Notes: generated by a model not told the origin, from the letters alone. DNA of 64,000 bases from Paenibacillus psychroresistens (GCF_009728935.1 NZ_CP034235.1:6151501-6215500); one strand, 5' to 3'. Shown: positions 43,866-53,327, numbered from the stretch's first letter. A program made the numbers and translations.

Positions 43866-45356
43866 ATGCAGCTAAGAGGAATGTGTAAGGTAATTATTGG
43901 AACCATAGCGATAACGCTTACAGTAGGAGTTTCATCTATTAAGTCGGAGAGAATACTAGCAGATACCGATACTATCACCTTCAGTGATGTTAATGGACAT
44001 TGGGCAAATGCAACCATAATGTGGGCTGCTGATCTTGGTATTGTAAAAGGAACAGGTGACGGTACTTTCGGACCTAACCGCAATGTGACGGAAGCTGAGT
44101 TTGTGACTATGCTGTTTAATTCTTTTCCAGAAATGAAAATCCCAATCGTGCCATCGAGACCCTGGTATACCAAATATTATACATATGCTCTGACTACTAT
44201 GAATTGGCCTGTTTCACTCGCGGCGGCATCTAAACCCGTTTTGCGGGGGCAAGTTGCAAGCATTGTTGCCGCATCTCAAGGTCAGCTGCTAAGTATGGAT
44301 AAAGCTGTGCAGTACTTGCTCGACCATAAGCTTGCTAATGGGAAAACCGCTGCAACCGTTGCAGGATTTGGTAAAGAAGCACCGCTGACTCGTGCTGAAG
44401 CCGTTAGTTTCATGAAAAACCTTTTGGATCAGGGGGTTACTTTATCCGCTGCTAAAGGAGTTGTAGAAGAAGATAAGCTTAAGAGAAATGAGACTGTTAG
44501 GGATGATGCCGAATTCTCGATACGCGGTATTGCCATAGGAGATTCTGAAGCTGATCTGGTGAAAAATCTCGGACAACCCATTCGTAAAGACTTAAGTGAA
44601 TATGGATTTCAATGGTATATTTATAACAAAGATTATAAAAATTATGCACAAATAGGTGTGTTGCAAGGTAAAGTCGTTGGCTTATATGGCAATACTACAA
44701 AATGGCAATCGAAGCATGGGATTAAAGTCGGAAGTACGGCCGTAGAAGTTAAGAAACAATATGGCGCTTCACTTACTGAAATTCAAAAAGGCAACACAAT
44801 CTACTCCATTATGCGTGAAGCTGGAGAAAAAGATATATTCCTATTGGATGATGCGTATACGACTATTTTTTATGATATTCATGTCAACTATACCGTAACT
44901 GCTGTCCAACAAATTGCTAAAGAAGTTGAGCTCTCGCTAAGAGGCTTTGCTGGAAAACCAAGCAAAGAGCTAAGTCAAAGCTTTGAGCGACAGGACTTCG
45001 ACTTAGTCAATGCCGTTCGCGTTAGAATGGGTCATACCGCATTTATCTGGGCTGATGACGCAGCAGCCTCAGCACGCAAGCATAGTGTAGATATGGGGAG
45101 CAATGGTTATTTTGCACATGAGAATTTGGCTGGGAAATCTCCGTTTGATCGGATGAAAGCAGAAGGAATCACATACTCGTCAGCTGGTGAGAACATTGCT
45201 TATGGCCAGCAAAGCGCCATATTCGCCCATGAAGGCTGGATGAATTCAGAAGGTCATCGTAAGAACATCCTAACCGATTTCAAACGACTAGGTGTTGGAG
45301 TTGGCTTAAGTGAAAAAGACCGCGTCTACTATACAGAAAACTTTTATACACCGTAA
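43866..45356 (+). CDS. SLH-domain surface protein with C-terminal CAP domain
   Basis: 496 aa, exported (signal peptide to about residue 33). An SLH-type cell-wall-anchoring region follows (FSDVNGHWANATIMWAADLG, GDGTFGPNRNVTEAEFV) with a second weaker repeat to about 210. Then a CAP-associated domain (GDSEADLVKNLGQPIRKDLS, about 220-360) and a CAP/SCP domain of the YkwD type (LVNAVRVRMG, HSVDMGSNGYFAHENLAG, GENIAYG, EGHRKNIL). Function of bacterial CAP proteins is mostly unknown. Followed by a strong terminator. Confidence 0.93.
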   Translation: MQLRGMCKVIIGTIAITLTVGVSSIKSERILADTDTITFSDVNGHWANATIMWAADLGIVKGTGDGTFGPNRNVTEAEFVTMLFNSFPEMKIPIVPSRPWYTKYYTYALTTMNWPVSLAAASKPVLRGQVASIVAASQGQLLSMDKAVQYLLDHKLANGKTAATVAGFGKEAPLTRAEAVSFMKNLLDQGVTLSAAKGVVEEDKLKRNETVRDDAEFSIRGIAIGDSEADLVKNLGQPIRKDLSEYGFQWYIYNKDYKNYAQIGVLQGKVVGLYGNTTKWQSKHGIKVGSTAVEVKKQYGASLTEIQKGNTIYSIMREAGEKDIFLLDDAYTTIFYDIHVNYTVTAVQQIAKEVELSLRGFAGKPSKELSQSFERQDFDLVNAVRVRMGHTAFIWADDAAASARKHSVDMGSNGYFAHENLAGKSPFDRMKAEGITYSSAGENIAYGQQSAIFAHEGWMNSEGHRKNILTDFKRLGVGVGLSEKDRVYYTENFYTP

Positions 45357-45382
45357 ATCAGTTTCATCGGACAAAGCAAATA

Positions 45383-45430
45383 AAGGCAACCCAGAGGTCA
45401 TTGCTGACTGCGGGGTTGCCTTTTTCTTTT
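45383..45430 (+). terminator. Terminator after the SLH-CAP gene
   Basis: AAGGCAACCC/GGGGTTGCCTT stem followed by TTTTCTTTT. It reaches the stop codon of the small convergent gene. Confidence 0.85.
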
Positions 45431-45561
45431 TAGTTATATACCCAATACCAAATGGCAACAAGAATAAAGGTCCAGAGAATGGTACCAAATACGACCCCAA
45501 AAACCATTCCGCGCCCTACTGCCATAGGGTCTTCCTGATACGGTTCCTCACGGTCACGCAT
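45430..45561 (-). CDS. 43-residue single-pass membrane protein
   Basis: MRDREEPYQEDPMAVGRGMV, then FGVVFGTILWTFILVAIWYW and a short tail VYN. One hydrophobic helix after an acidic N-terminus. AGGGGG sits seven bases before the ATG at 45561; an ATG two codons upstream overlaps that site. The clean ribosome-binding site and helix support a real small gene; function unknown. Confidence 0.65.
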   Translation of the reverse strand: MRDREEPYQEDPMAVGRGMVFGVVFGTILWTFILVAIWYWVYN

Positions 45562-45622
45562 AAACATACCCCCTTGTACTACTTATGAGTATGTTATGCA
45601 TTATGCAACCATTCCGTTAAAA

Positions 45623-46003
45623 TTATACCTTCGCCTTTACAAATTCATCTACACGTTCCTGCAGCTTCGCCAATTCATTCTTATAAATGCCGAGCTCCTG
45701 CGACAAATGTCTAATCCGGACCATATGTTGGGATAAGGCAACCGTTAAGCTAAACACGATCATCAACGAGACCAGAATACCGAATAAGAACAGTACATTA
45801 ACCGGCGTCTCAATACCAAACCAATGCGCAATATTGGAGCTTATTTTTGGAATTACTGCTAGAAGAATTGTAGCTAGACTAAGGAATAACCATAACAATG
45901 AATATTTAAGCTCTAGCTTATATTTAACGATTTGGTTTAAGAGAAATACTAATCCACCCAAAGAAATTAACGACATAATCAGCTGCAGCTTCAGAGGGAT
46001 CAT
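45623..46003 (-). CDS. DUF2304 membrane protein
   Basis: 126 aa with three membrane helices (LQLIMSLISLGGLVFLLNQI, YSLLWLFLSLATILLAVIPK, VNVLFLFGILVSLMIVFSLT) and a C-terminal coiled coil (LGIYKNELAKLQERVDEFVK). DUF2304 proteins usually follow a DPM-type glycosyltransferase, as here, where the start overlaps the upstream stop by 4 bases. Confidence 0.88.
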   Translation of the reverse strand: MIPLKLQLIMSLISLGGLVFLLNQIVKYKLELKYSLLWLFLSLATILLAVIPKISSNIAHWFGIETPVNVLFLFGILVSLMIVFSLTVALSQHMVRIRHLSQELGIYKNELAKLQERVDEFVKAKV

Positions 46004-46728
46004 TGGTTCACCTCAGTGTGCCTGCGCATTTTATCAATCAGAATGGCAATGGACACTTTGATCATATAATACAAGGTTCTAAAAGATTTAATCGACGAAA
46101 CTCCACCCAGCCGCTCTTGCATAATAACTGGGATTTCGCTAATCCTATACCCGTTTCTTTTGATAAAGACAATCGATTCTGGCTCTGGGTAATCCGCGGG
46201 ATAAAAGCGTGAGAACAATTCGATCACTTTAGCATTGCAGGCACGAAAGCCGGAAGTCGGATCCGTCACCTTCTGGTGAATGAGCAGATTAATTAGCAAG
46301 CTGAAATACTTGATCCCCATCCGGCGCATCGCTGTCGATTGGAAGCCCTCTTTATTGATATAACGCGAGCCTATCACTAAATCTGCTTGATTATTAAATA
46401 ACGGTTGAAGAATATTACTTATATATGTAGGGTCATGCTGCCCATCTCCATCTACTTGTACTGCATAGTCATATCCATGTAAGTGCGCATATTTATAGCC
46501 TGTTTGCACGGCTCCACCAATTCCGAGATTACAAGGCAAATGAATCGTGTTTACATTCAGCTCTTTGCATATCTGCGCAGTTTGGTCCTGAGATCGATCA
46601 TTGATGACTAAGATATCGAGCTTGGGCTCTACCTGTCTCAGCTTGTACACTAAATCAGGGAGATTATCCTGCTCATTATAAGCGGGTACTATAACTAAAA
46701 TCTTGGCTAGCTTCTGCAATTTAAACAA
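46000..46728 (-). CDS. GT2 glycosyltransferase, polyprenyl-phosphate sugar synthase type
   Basis: 242 aa. GT-A fold with IVPAYNEQDNLPDLV, DRSQDQT and the DxD of VQVDGDGQHDP. No C-terminal membrane helices, so the adjacent DUF2304 protein probably supplies the membrane part. Likely makes a lipid-linked sugar for cell-surface glycan decoration. Confidence 0.9.
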   Translation of the reverse strand: MFKLQKLAKILVIVPAYNEQDNLPDLVYKLRQVEPKLDILVINDRSQDQTAQICKELNVNTIHLPCNLGIGGAVQTGYKYAHLHGYDYAVQVDGDGQHDPTYISNILQPLFNNQADLVIGSRYINKEGFQSTAMRRMGIKYFSLLINLLIHQKVTDPTSGFRACNAKVIELFSRFYPADYPEPESIVFIKRNGYRISEIPVIMQERLGGVSSIKSFRTLYYMIKVSIAILIDKMRRHTEVNQ

Positions 46729-46760
46729 TTCCTTCCAGGCTTATACCTATTTGCTTCACA

Positions 46761-46796
46761 AGCAAAAGAAGTCTCATTGATCAACCTAGAGACTTC
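46761..46796 (-). terminator. Terminator after the toxin-antitoxin-like pair
   Basis: GAAGTCTC/GAGACTTC stem followed by TTTTGCTT on the minus strand, 13 bases beyond the stop of the toxin-like gene. Confidence 0.7.
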
Positions 46797-46808
46797 CCTT
46801 AATCACAG

Positions 46809-47132
46809 TTAATCATCATCTGGCTCTATTCCCCAAAAAAAGAGATGGGACAGCCCTGTATTTGCATAATAACATGCATCAATGTAAACCTTCTGATCTT
46901 CAAGTGAAATAGAATAAACAATAATAACGTTATTTAAAAGCATCCAGTTGTAACCGTTAAATTCAAATCCTACATACTCTGCCATACCATCGCTGCGTTC
47001 AAGCGGTTTGTCAGCAAGAATATATTTAGCACGTTTAAAAACTTCAATGGATTTAACTTTCCATTTCTTCATTCTAGCGAGACTTACTTGAGCGTGAGAT
47101 GACCATATTACTTCAAATTGTCTATCTTTCAT
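46809..47132 (-). CDS. RelE/ParE-like toxin candidate
   Basis: 107 aa. FEVIWSSHAQVSLARMKKW and FKRAKYILADKPLERSDGM resemble the N-terminal helices of the RelE/ParE fold, followed by a beta-rich half (NGYNWMLLNNVIIVYSISLEDQKVYIDACYY). Overlaps the upstream gene by 11 bases, the usual toxin-antitoxin arrangement. The C-terminal ending is not typical; assignment is by pattern only. Confidence 0.5.
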   Translation of the reverse strand: MKDRQFEVIWSSHAQVSLARMKKWKVKSIEVFKRAKYILADKPLERSDGMAEYVGFEFNGYNWMLLNNVIIVYSISLEDQKVYIDACYYANTGLSHLFFWGIEPDDD

Positions 47133-47424
47133 CTGCTATCTCATCAACCAATTTGGTAAAATCGGCAATATCATTACTATAAATGGGTATACCATCATCA
47201 CGATCCATTTTTGACTGTCTTAATTGCTGCAGTATCTCTTGATTGGAGAATATTGCATCTGTTATCTTGCCTTTTTGTTCTAAGGTAGGTGTAGGTTGAA
47301 TCAGATCAGCTTTATATCCGAACTGCTTTTCCATCACTTGAACTAATTCATTTACTTCAATTACATTTCTGTTTTTGAAGGTATTATAGAATTCATCAAA
47401 CTGTTCCTTTGTAACATATTGCAT
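47122..47424 (-). CDS. Partner protein, candidate antitoxin
   Basis: 100 aa, acidic. No DNA-binding motif that I recognise. The C-terminus (YSNDIADFTKLVDEIADER) is a likely partner-binding helix. It precedes and overlaps the RelE-like gene by 11 bases, which is the main reason to call it an antitoxin. Confidence 0.5.
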   Translation of the reverse strand: MQYVTKEQFDEFYNTFKNRNVIEVNELVQVMEKQFGYKADLIQPTPTLEQKGKITDAIFSNQEILQQLRQSKMDRDDGIPIYSNDIADFTKLVDEIADER

Positions 47425-47494
47425 ATCGACTCACCTCGCTTTTATACAATTATATCATAATCTTGAAATTGTAAACATCTCTCTACAGAACCGT

Positions 47495-48448
47495 TCATTT
47501 GTTTATATCGTGATCTTTAATAAAATTAATCCGTTCCTTTTCCACTACCAAAGGTCGCTTTAAAACCTGGGTGTGGATGGAACCAATATACTCTCCGATT
47601 ATTCCAATAAAGAAAAGCTGAACCGATGAGAAGAAGAAGAGACCTATTACAAGTGGTGCTAAGCCGACTGAGAAGTAATTCCAGAATATTAATTTAGCCA
47701 ACAAATACACAATCGCCACTAAGAAACTAATAGCTGACATCGCAAAGCCAAGCATCGCGGCCAATCTAAGTGGGATTTTGGAATGATTGGTAATCCCCAG
47801 CATCGCAATATCATATAGAGTGTAAAAATTATTTTTAGTAATTCCTCGTTTGCGTTGTGGCTGAAGGTACTCTATTTTATAGCTTGGGAAGCCAATATCA
47901 GAGATCAGCCCTCTAAAGTAGGGATAGGGATCATCAATTTCACGTAAAATTTGAATGATTTGTTTATCGTATAAGCCAAAGCCGGTATTGTTCTTAGTTA
48001 ACTCGATCTCAGAGACGCGGTTAATGAAGTTATAGTACATTTTGCGAACGCCAAACATGAGGAAGGATTCCTCGCTCTCCGTTTTAACACCAAGTACAAC
48101 CTTGTAGCCTTCTTCCCACTTCTCTACAAAATCCTTAATCATCTTAGGAGGGTCCTGCAAATCAGCCACTAGCAGAATGACCGCATCACCACTGGCTTGC
48201 AGCAAAGCATGATAAGGCGAACGAATATGGCCGAAGTTTCGCGAGTTTGCGATAATTTTCACGTTGGGATCTACAGCAGCCAGCTCTTTAAGAAGCATCA
48301 GAGTATTATCCTTGGAAGCATTATCTATAAAGATATGCTCATACGAATAATTGCCCAGCTGCTCAATTACGGCTTTAACCTGTGCATAGACCTCTTTAAC
48401 ATTGGCTTCTTCGTTATAACAAGGCGTTACAATGCTGATCGATTTCAT
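47495..48448 (-). CDS. GT2 polyprenyl-phosphate glycosyltransferase, GtrB-like
   Basis: 317 aa. GT-A domain with VTPCYNEEANVKEVY, DNASKDNT and VADLQDPP, then two C-terminal membrane helices (ALAAMLGFAMSAISFLVAIV region and LAPLVIGLFFFSSVQLFFIG). It transfers a sugar to undecaprenyl phosphate; a GtrA flippase candidate lies upstream in the same locus. Confidence 0.92.
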   Translation of the reverse strand: MKSISIVTPCYNEEANVKEVYAQVKAVIEQLGNYSYEHIFIDNASKDNTLMLLKELAAVDPNVKIIANSRNFGHIRSPYHALLQASGDAVILLVADLQDPPKMIKDFVEKWEEGYKVVLGVKTESEESFLMFGVRKMYYNFINRVSEIELTKNNTGFGLYDKQIIQILREIDDPYPYFRGLISDIGFPSYKIEYLQPQRKRGITKNNFYTLYDIAMLGITNHSKIPLRLAAMLGFAMSAISFLVAIVYLLAKLIFWNYFSVGLAPLVIGLFFFSSVQLFFIGIIGEYIGSIHTQVLKRPLVVEKERINFIKDHDINK

Positions 48449-48486
48449 CTGGACCTCCTTTTCTCGGACAAGCGTATTTTCTGAAA

Positions 48487-49392
48487 TTATACCATAAAGT
48501 CTGTAATTTCTTGATAGGCATTTATCAGCTTACCCCTAAGGTACTGCTGACTTCCAACATCATGGCAGAAAACATCCTTAATCCCAATCCGTTTAAAGCG
48601 AACCGCTTGTCCACTCTCAGCAATAACTTCTGCTACTGCACTACCTAATCCACCAATGATATTGTGCTCTTCTAACGTTACCATCGGTATTCCTTTGTTG
48701 ATCAAACGGAGTACAGTTTCTGAATCAAAAGGTTTAATGGTATGCATGCTGACCAACGTTACTGTCTTACCTTGTTCTTTAAGACTGTCGGCAATTTGAT
48801 TGCCTTCTTCGAGCATATTGCTGGTTGTAATGATAATCAAATCTTTTCCTTCTGAAACCTGTATTGCTTTACCGATTGTAAGCTGCTGGGTTTCCTTGTG
48901 TATCGTAGGTTCGCCATTTTTGCCTAGTCGGATGTACATCGGACCTTGGTAATCGACGCTTTGCTTGACGATTTCTCTTACTTCAAGCGGATCACCTGGG
49001 CAGCAAACCGTCATATTAGGCAGGTTTCGCATCACCGCGATATCCTCGATGGAATGATGTGTTGCACCAGCAGGTCCATAAGATAGTCCTGCACCTACAC
49101 CAATTAATCTGACATTAGTGTTCATGTAGGCTACATCAACTCGCACCTGTTCGAAGCAGCGCATAGTGACGAAGGGTACGATGCTGTATACGTAGACTAT
49201 TTTGCCAGAGAGAGCTAGACCCGCTGCTACACCTACTGCATTCTGTTCAGCAATACCGACATTTAGAAAACGATTAGGGAACAGATCACGAAACCGTTCT
49301 AATACGGAAAAGCCCAAGTCCGGCGTGATAATGAAAATACGATCATTTGATTTAGCTTCTTCTGTTAAGGTATTTATAAAAGTGGTTCTCAT
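48487..49392 (-). CDS. Transketolase-like C-terminal subunit
   Basis: 301 aa carrying the pyrimidine-binding and C-terminal transketolase domains (FLNVGIAEQNAVGVAAGLAL with the catalytic Glu, YGPAGATHHSIEDIAVMRNL). Start overlaps the N-terminal subunit gene by 4 bases. Such split enzymes occur in sugar-antigen clusters and transfer two-carbon units with thiamine diphosphate. Confidence 0.9.
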   Translation of the reverse strand: MRTTFINTLTEEAKSNDRIFIITPDLGFSVLERFRDLFPNRFLNVGIAEQNAVGVAAGLALSGKIVYVYSIVPFVTMRCFEQVRVDVAYMNTNVRLIGVGAGLSYGPAGATHHSIEDIAVMRNLPNMTVCCPGDPLEVREIVKQSVDYQGPMYIRLGKNGEPTIHKETQQLTIGKAIQVSEGKDLIIITTSNMLEEGNQIADSLKEQGKTVTLVSMHTIKPFDSETVLRLINKGIPMVTLEEHNIIGGLGSAVAEVIAESGQAVRFKRIGIKDVFCHDVGSQQYLRGKLINAYQEITDFMV

Positions 49393-50174
49393 GCTTCACC
49401 TAATTCCTGCAGGGCTTGAGCGAGCTGTTCATCGTTAGGCGACTTATAATGCCACTCCAATTTATTCTCCATATAGGAAACCCCTTTGCCTTTAACCGTG
49501 TGAGCGATAATGGCTCTTGGACCTTTATGCGGAAGCTTGAAGGCATCCTCAATAGCTTTAAGATTATGGCCGTCTATATCGATTGCATCCCAGCCAAAGC
49601 TGCTCCAGCGCTCCGACATGTTCTCTTGATTGATAACTTCATTAGTCCACCCAAAGCTTTGCAGCTGATTGTAGTCAATAATTACCGTCAAATTCTGCAG
49701 CTTTAAAGTCGAGGCAAGCATAACCGCTTCCCAAATCGATCCCTCATTGCATTCACCGTCGCCAACCAATACATAGATATGCCCTTTATCCTGATCAAGC
49801 TGATTCGCAATAGCCATGCCAATTCCAATCGATAAACCATGTCCCAATGAGCCAGCAGAAACTTCGACGCCAGGAACAGCTTCCATATCCAGATGCCCAG
49901 GGAGCAAACCACCGTCCACATAATAACGATCCAAATATGATTTTGGAAAATAGCCTCTCTCAGCCAATGTTGCATATAGGGCCGCACCACCGTGGCCTTT
50001 GCTAAGGATAAACTTGTCTCGTCCAGCCATAGTCGGATTGGTAGGATCTAAGTGCATAATTTTATAATATAATACGTACAGAATATCAACCATCGACAAA
50101 CAAGTCCCCACATGCGAGGATTTTGAATAATGGCACATATGTACAATCGATCTACGTATATTGGTATTTTCCAT
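49389..50174 (-). CDS. Transketolase-like N-terminal subunit
   Basis: 261 aa. Thiamine-diphosphate-binding motif GDGECNEGSIWEA ... DYNQLQ, phosphate site His in SHVGTCLS and KGHGG. Forms the enzyme with the next gene. Placed between CDP-dideoxyhexose genes and a GT2 gene, not with pentose-phosphate genes, which argues for a special role in making a branched sugar (inference). Confidence 0.9.
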   Translation of the reverse strand: MENTNIRRSIVHMCHYSKSSHVGTCLSMVDILYVLYYKIMHLDPTNPTMAGRDKFILSKGHGGAALYATLAERGYFPKSYLDRYYVDGGLLPGHLDMEAVPGVEVSAGSLGHGLSIGIGMAIANQLDQDKGHIYVLVGDGECNEGSIWEAVMLASTLKLQNLTVIIDYNQLQSFGWTNEVINQENMSERWSSFGWDAIDIDGHNLKAIEDAFKLPHKGPRAIIAHTVKGKGVSYMENKLEWHYKSPNDEQLAQALQELGEA

Positions 50175-50187
50175 TCGGAGACCTCAT

Positions 50188-51063
50188 TTATTTGATTTGG
50201 GGTAACAATGATTTGAGCTTACTTACATCAGCCTGCCACATTTGCGGTTCATTGGCTCGAGGAGGCGCTTCGCCCCAGATGGGCTGAAGATGTGTCTTAT
50301 CTAACTTTAAAGCTATTGAATTATAAAATTGCTCAATTGTTTGTTGCTCACCAGATGCCACATTAATAATATCACCTGAGGAAAAATCAGTATCAATAAT
50401 ATCCAGATAGACTTGAGCTACTTTTTCAATTGCGATAAAATCTCTAACGGATTGAGGTCTAGAGAGTTTAGGACGCTCGTTGCTTAATAAGGAGTTCACA
50501 ATGCTAGGATACAACCTTGAAGGATCTTCTAACTCACCATACGGTGAGAATAATCTTAAGGTACACACCTTTGTCTCGCTTGTTTTCCCTAGCATTGTGC
50601 AATAATTCGTAGCTGCAAGCTTAGTGATTCCGTAGAAGTTCACGGGTTCACACAGATCTGTCTCTTTTATCGGATGGTTCTTCAAGCCGTACTCGGAGGA
50701 CGTTCCCGTATTGATAAATGTAGCTACACCACTTGAAATCGAAGCATCCAAAAGATTCATAGTAGCTTGGATATTTGATTGCAGCATTTGGGAATGATTG
50801 CTTTGGCTAGGAAAACCTCCATAGGTTGCAACATGGTAAACAACATTAGGCTTTGCCTTGTCGATGATCTCGAACACTTCAGCCCGATCTTCTAAATTAC
50901 AATAAATCAGCTGCTTCAGTTGTTGTTTAACATCAGCTATCCTCCATAAATCTGAGGTTCTACGCGCAAGGATGTATATTTCTAAATCTGGCTTGGCTAA
51001 TAAAGCACGCACTAGATTGGCACCAACAAAGCCAGTTGCGCCAGTTACAAGTATTTTTCGCAA
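50188..51063 (-). CDS. NAD-dependent epimerase/reductase of the CDP-dideoxyhexose pathway
   Basis: 291 aa extended SDR. NAD-binding GATGFVGANL, catalytic Ser in INTGTSSEYG and Y-x-x-x-K in FYGITK. Next to rfbG and rfbH, it probably reduces the 4-keto group (as in paratose or abequose synthase), or modifies the branched product. The exact product is unknown. Confidence 0.75.
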   Translation of the reverse strand: MRKILVTGATGFVGANLVRALLAKPDLEIYILARRTSDLWRIADVKQQLKQLIYCNLEDRAEVFEIIDKAKPNVVYHVATYGGFPSQSNHSQMLQSNIQATMNLLDASISSGVATFINTGTSSEYGLKNHPIKETDLCEPVNFYGITKLAATNYCTMLGKTSETKVCTLRLFSPYGELEDPSRLYPSIVNSLLSNERPKLSRPQSVRDFIAIEKVAQVYLDIIDTDFSSGDIINVASGEQQTIEQFYNSIALKLDKTHLQPIWGEAPPRANEPQMWQADVSKLKSLLPQIK

Positions 51064-51074
51064 GCTGTCTCACC

Positions 51075-52181
51075 TCAGTTTTGTAGATTTAATACAGCTT
51101 CATAAGCTGCGATTTGAGCTAAACAAATGGCCTGCATGTCACCTTGTGACTGATATACTTTGGACCATTCGACAATTTTGTCGAGTGTTGTATCTAAGCT
51201 CCAGCAAGGCTGCCATTGAAGCTCATTTTTCGCTTTGGAGCAATCCAATTTAAGAAACTTAGCTTCGTGAGGATGATCGCCTTCATCTATTGTAAATCCG
51301 ATTTCATGTCCCCATTTAGCGCACAATGCTTCAACGATCCATTGCACAGGCTTAGCATCTTGATCATCTGGACCAAAGTTCCAGCTTTCTGCAAAAGGCT
51401 TACCATTTGTGAAAAGCTTTTCAGCCAAGCTAAGGTACCCGCTTAACGGTTCTAGCACATGCTGCCAAGGTCGAATGGAGTAAGGATTGCGTATTCGCAC
51501 AGCCTCTCCTTGCAACAAAGCGTTAATACAATCAGGAATTAGACGATCTGCAGCCCAATCTCCTCCACCAATAACGTTACCAGCTCTAGCTGATGCCACA
51601 GCTGCCCCATTAGCAAAAAATGATTGCCTATAAGCTTGAGTCACTAGCTCTGAACAGGCTTTACTATTCGAGTAAGGGTCCAATCCGCCTAATGGTTCGT
51701 TCTCCCGATAACCCCAATGCCACTCTTTATTCTCATAAACTTTATCTGTCGTTACATTCACAACAGCTTTAACACTTGGATTATGTCTAACTGCTTCTAA
51801 CAAATTTACAGTGCCCATCACATTCGTTGCATAGGTTTCAACAGGTGTATTGTAGGATTCACGAACTAAAGGCTGTGCTGCCATATGGATGACGATTTCG
51901 GGACTGTTATCCGCCATTGCTTTATTTAAAGCTGCTGCGTCTCTGATATCTCCAATAATCGAGTTCATTTTCGTAGAGAGCTTTGTTATCTCAAATAACG
52001 AAGGCTTGGTTGGAGGCTGCAAAGCATATCCCGTAACTTCAGCACCCAGCTTATTCAACCAGAGGCATAACCATGACCCTTTAAACCCAGTGTGCCCCGT
52101 AACAAAAACTTTTTTGCCCTGCCAAAATTGCTCGCGGCTCATCATATCCAATTTTTCCATGGAGCTTTTCCTGTTTTCCAT
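51075..52181 (-). CDS. rfbG: CDP-glucose 4,6-dehydratase
   Basis: 368 aa extended SDR. NAD motif GHTGFKGSWL, MAAQPLVRESY and Y-x-x-x-K in DPYSNSKACSE. Converts CDP-glucose to CDP-4-keto-6-deoxyglucose. I keep the start at 52181 because GGAGG lies four bases before it; it overlaps rfbF by 40 bases. Another in-frame ATG at 52160 is possible. Confidence 0.93.
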   Translation of the reverse strand: MENRKSSMEKLDMMSREQFWQGKKVFVTGHTGFKGSWLCLWLNKLGAEVTGYALQPPTKPSLFEITKLSTKMNSIIGDIRDAAALNKAMADNSPEIVIHMAAQPLVRESYNTPVETYATNVMGTVNLLEAVRHNPSVKAVVNVTTDKVYENKEWHWGYRENEPLGGLDPYSNSKACSELVTQAYRQSFFANGAAVASARAGNVIGGGDWAADRLIPDCINALLQGEAVRIRNPYSIRPWQHVLEPLSGYLSLAEKLFTNGKPFAESWNFGPDDQDAKPVQWIVEALCAKWGHEIGFTIDEGDHPHEAKFLKLDCSKAKNELQWQPCWSLDTTLDKIVEWSKVYQSQGDMQAICLAQIAAYEAVLNLQN

Positions 52182-52924
52182 AGGTCCTCCAAGTAATTCC
52201 GATCTCGAAGTGTGTCCATAGGCTGCCAGAAACCATTATGCTTATAGGCCATCAAAGAATGATCAGTGGCTAGCTGCTCAAGAGGTTCTTTTTCAAATAT
52301 AGTCGAATCATCCGCAATATAATCAAAAATCTCTGGCTGTAATACGAAGAAACCTGCGTTAATCCACGTTCCATCGCCTTTTGGTTTCTCATGAAAGCCT
52401 CTGACCTCGTGGCTGTCTGAGATATCTAAAGCGCCAAATCTTCCTGCCGGCTGTACCGAAGTTACAGTTGCCAGCTTACCGTGTTTATGATGAAACTCAG
52501 TAAGCTCCTTAAGATTCACATCCGAAACTCCATCGCCATATGTCAGCATGAATGGTTCATTATTTATGTATTTTTGAATTCGTTTTACTCGTCCGCCTGT
52601 CATTGTATCCAAGCCAGTGTTGACTAAAGTGACCTTCCACGGCTCTGCTGAATGTTCATGAGTAACAGAAAGATTATCGCCACCACTACGAAAATCAAAA
52701 GTAACATCCGATTCATGCAAGAAATAATGCGCGAAATACTCTTTAATATAGAAGCCTTTGTAGCCCAAACATATAATAAAATCATTGAACCCATAATTGG
52801 AATAGAGCTTCATAATATGCCACAATATTGGCCTTTCACCAATTTCAATCATCGGTTTAGGCTTGAGATGCGATTCCTCACTAATTCGCGTTCCATATCC
52901 ACCTGCAAGAATAACAACCTTCAT
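52142..52924 (-). CDS. rfbF: Glucose-1-phosphate cytidylyltransferase
   Basis: 260 aa nucleotidyltransferase. MKVVILAGGYGTRISEES with KPKPMIEIGERPILWHIMK is the RfbF signature. Makes CDP-glucose. Start at the ATG at 52924 with GGAGG six bases upstream; the frame is open 13 codons further. First CDP-branch enzyme, followed by rfbG. Confidence 0.95.
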   Translation of the reverse strand: MKVVILAGGYGTRISEESHLKPKPMIEIGERPILWHIMKLYSNYGFNDFIICLGYKGFYIKEYFAHYFLHESDVTFDFRSGGDNLSVTHEHSAEPWKVTLVNTGLDTMTGGRVKRIQKYINNEPFMLTYGDGVSDVNLKELTEFHHKHGKLATVTSVQPAGRFGALDISDSHEVRGFHEKPKGDGTWINAGFFVLQPEIFDYIADDSTIFEKEPLEQLATDHSLMAYKHNGFWQPMDTLRDRNYLEDLWKTGKAPWKNWI

Positions 52925-52946
52925 ATCAAACCTCCGGTAGGACGAA

Positions 52947-53327
52947 TTATTTTTTGAAAACAAATTTTCTATTTAATAAAAAAGACAGGATTGCCAAGGG
53001 CAAAACTAGAATGGCACCTGCTATATAAACATTCAACCCGATCAACTGAAATCCTTTTAATAACCCGACATTAACTAAGTAAACCATACCATAAACCGCA
53101 AAAAATCGCACGATAAGTCGATTATCACTTGAATTGAAAACTAATTTCCCCGTTGTTTTAAAATTGAACAGTACCCCAAGAATGGTAGAGAGCAGTGATG
53201 CTACCGAATAATGCAGATTAAGATAAATAAAAAAGGCAAACAAACCATAACCGAATATGGTATTGATGCCTCCAACAATTAGAAATCTAAAAAACGGTTG
53301 ATTTAGCTTTTTTATTAATGCTTTCAT
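52947..53327 (-). CDS. GtrA family membrane protein
   Basis: 126 aa, four helices (FLIVGGINTIFGYGLFAFFI, SVASLLSTILGVLFNFKTTG, FFAVYGMVYLVNVGLLKGF, AILVLPLAILSFLLNRKFVF) with the ending NRKFVFKK typical of GtrA. Thought to flip polyprenyl-linked sugars. Start overlaps the rfbH stop by 4 bases. Confidence 0.9.
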   Translation of the reverse strand: MKALIKKLNQPFFRFLIVGGINTIFGYGLFAFFIYLNLHYSVASLLSTILGVLFNFKTTGKLVFNSSDNRLIVRFFAVYGMVYLVNVGLLKGFQLIGLNVYIAGAILVLPLAILSFLLNRKFVFKK

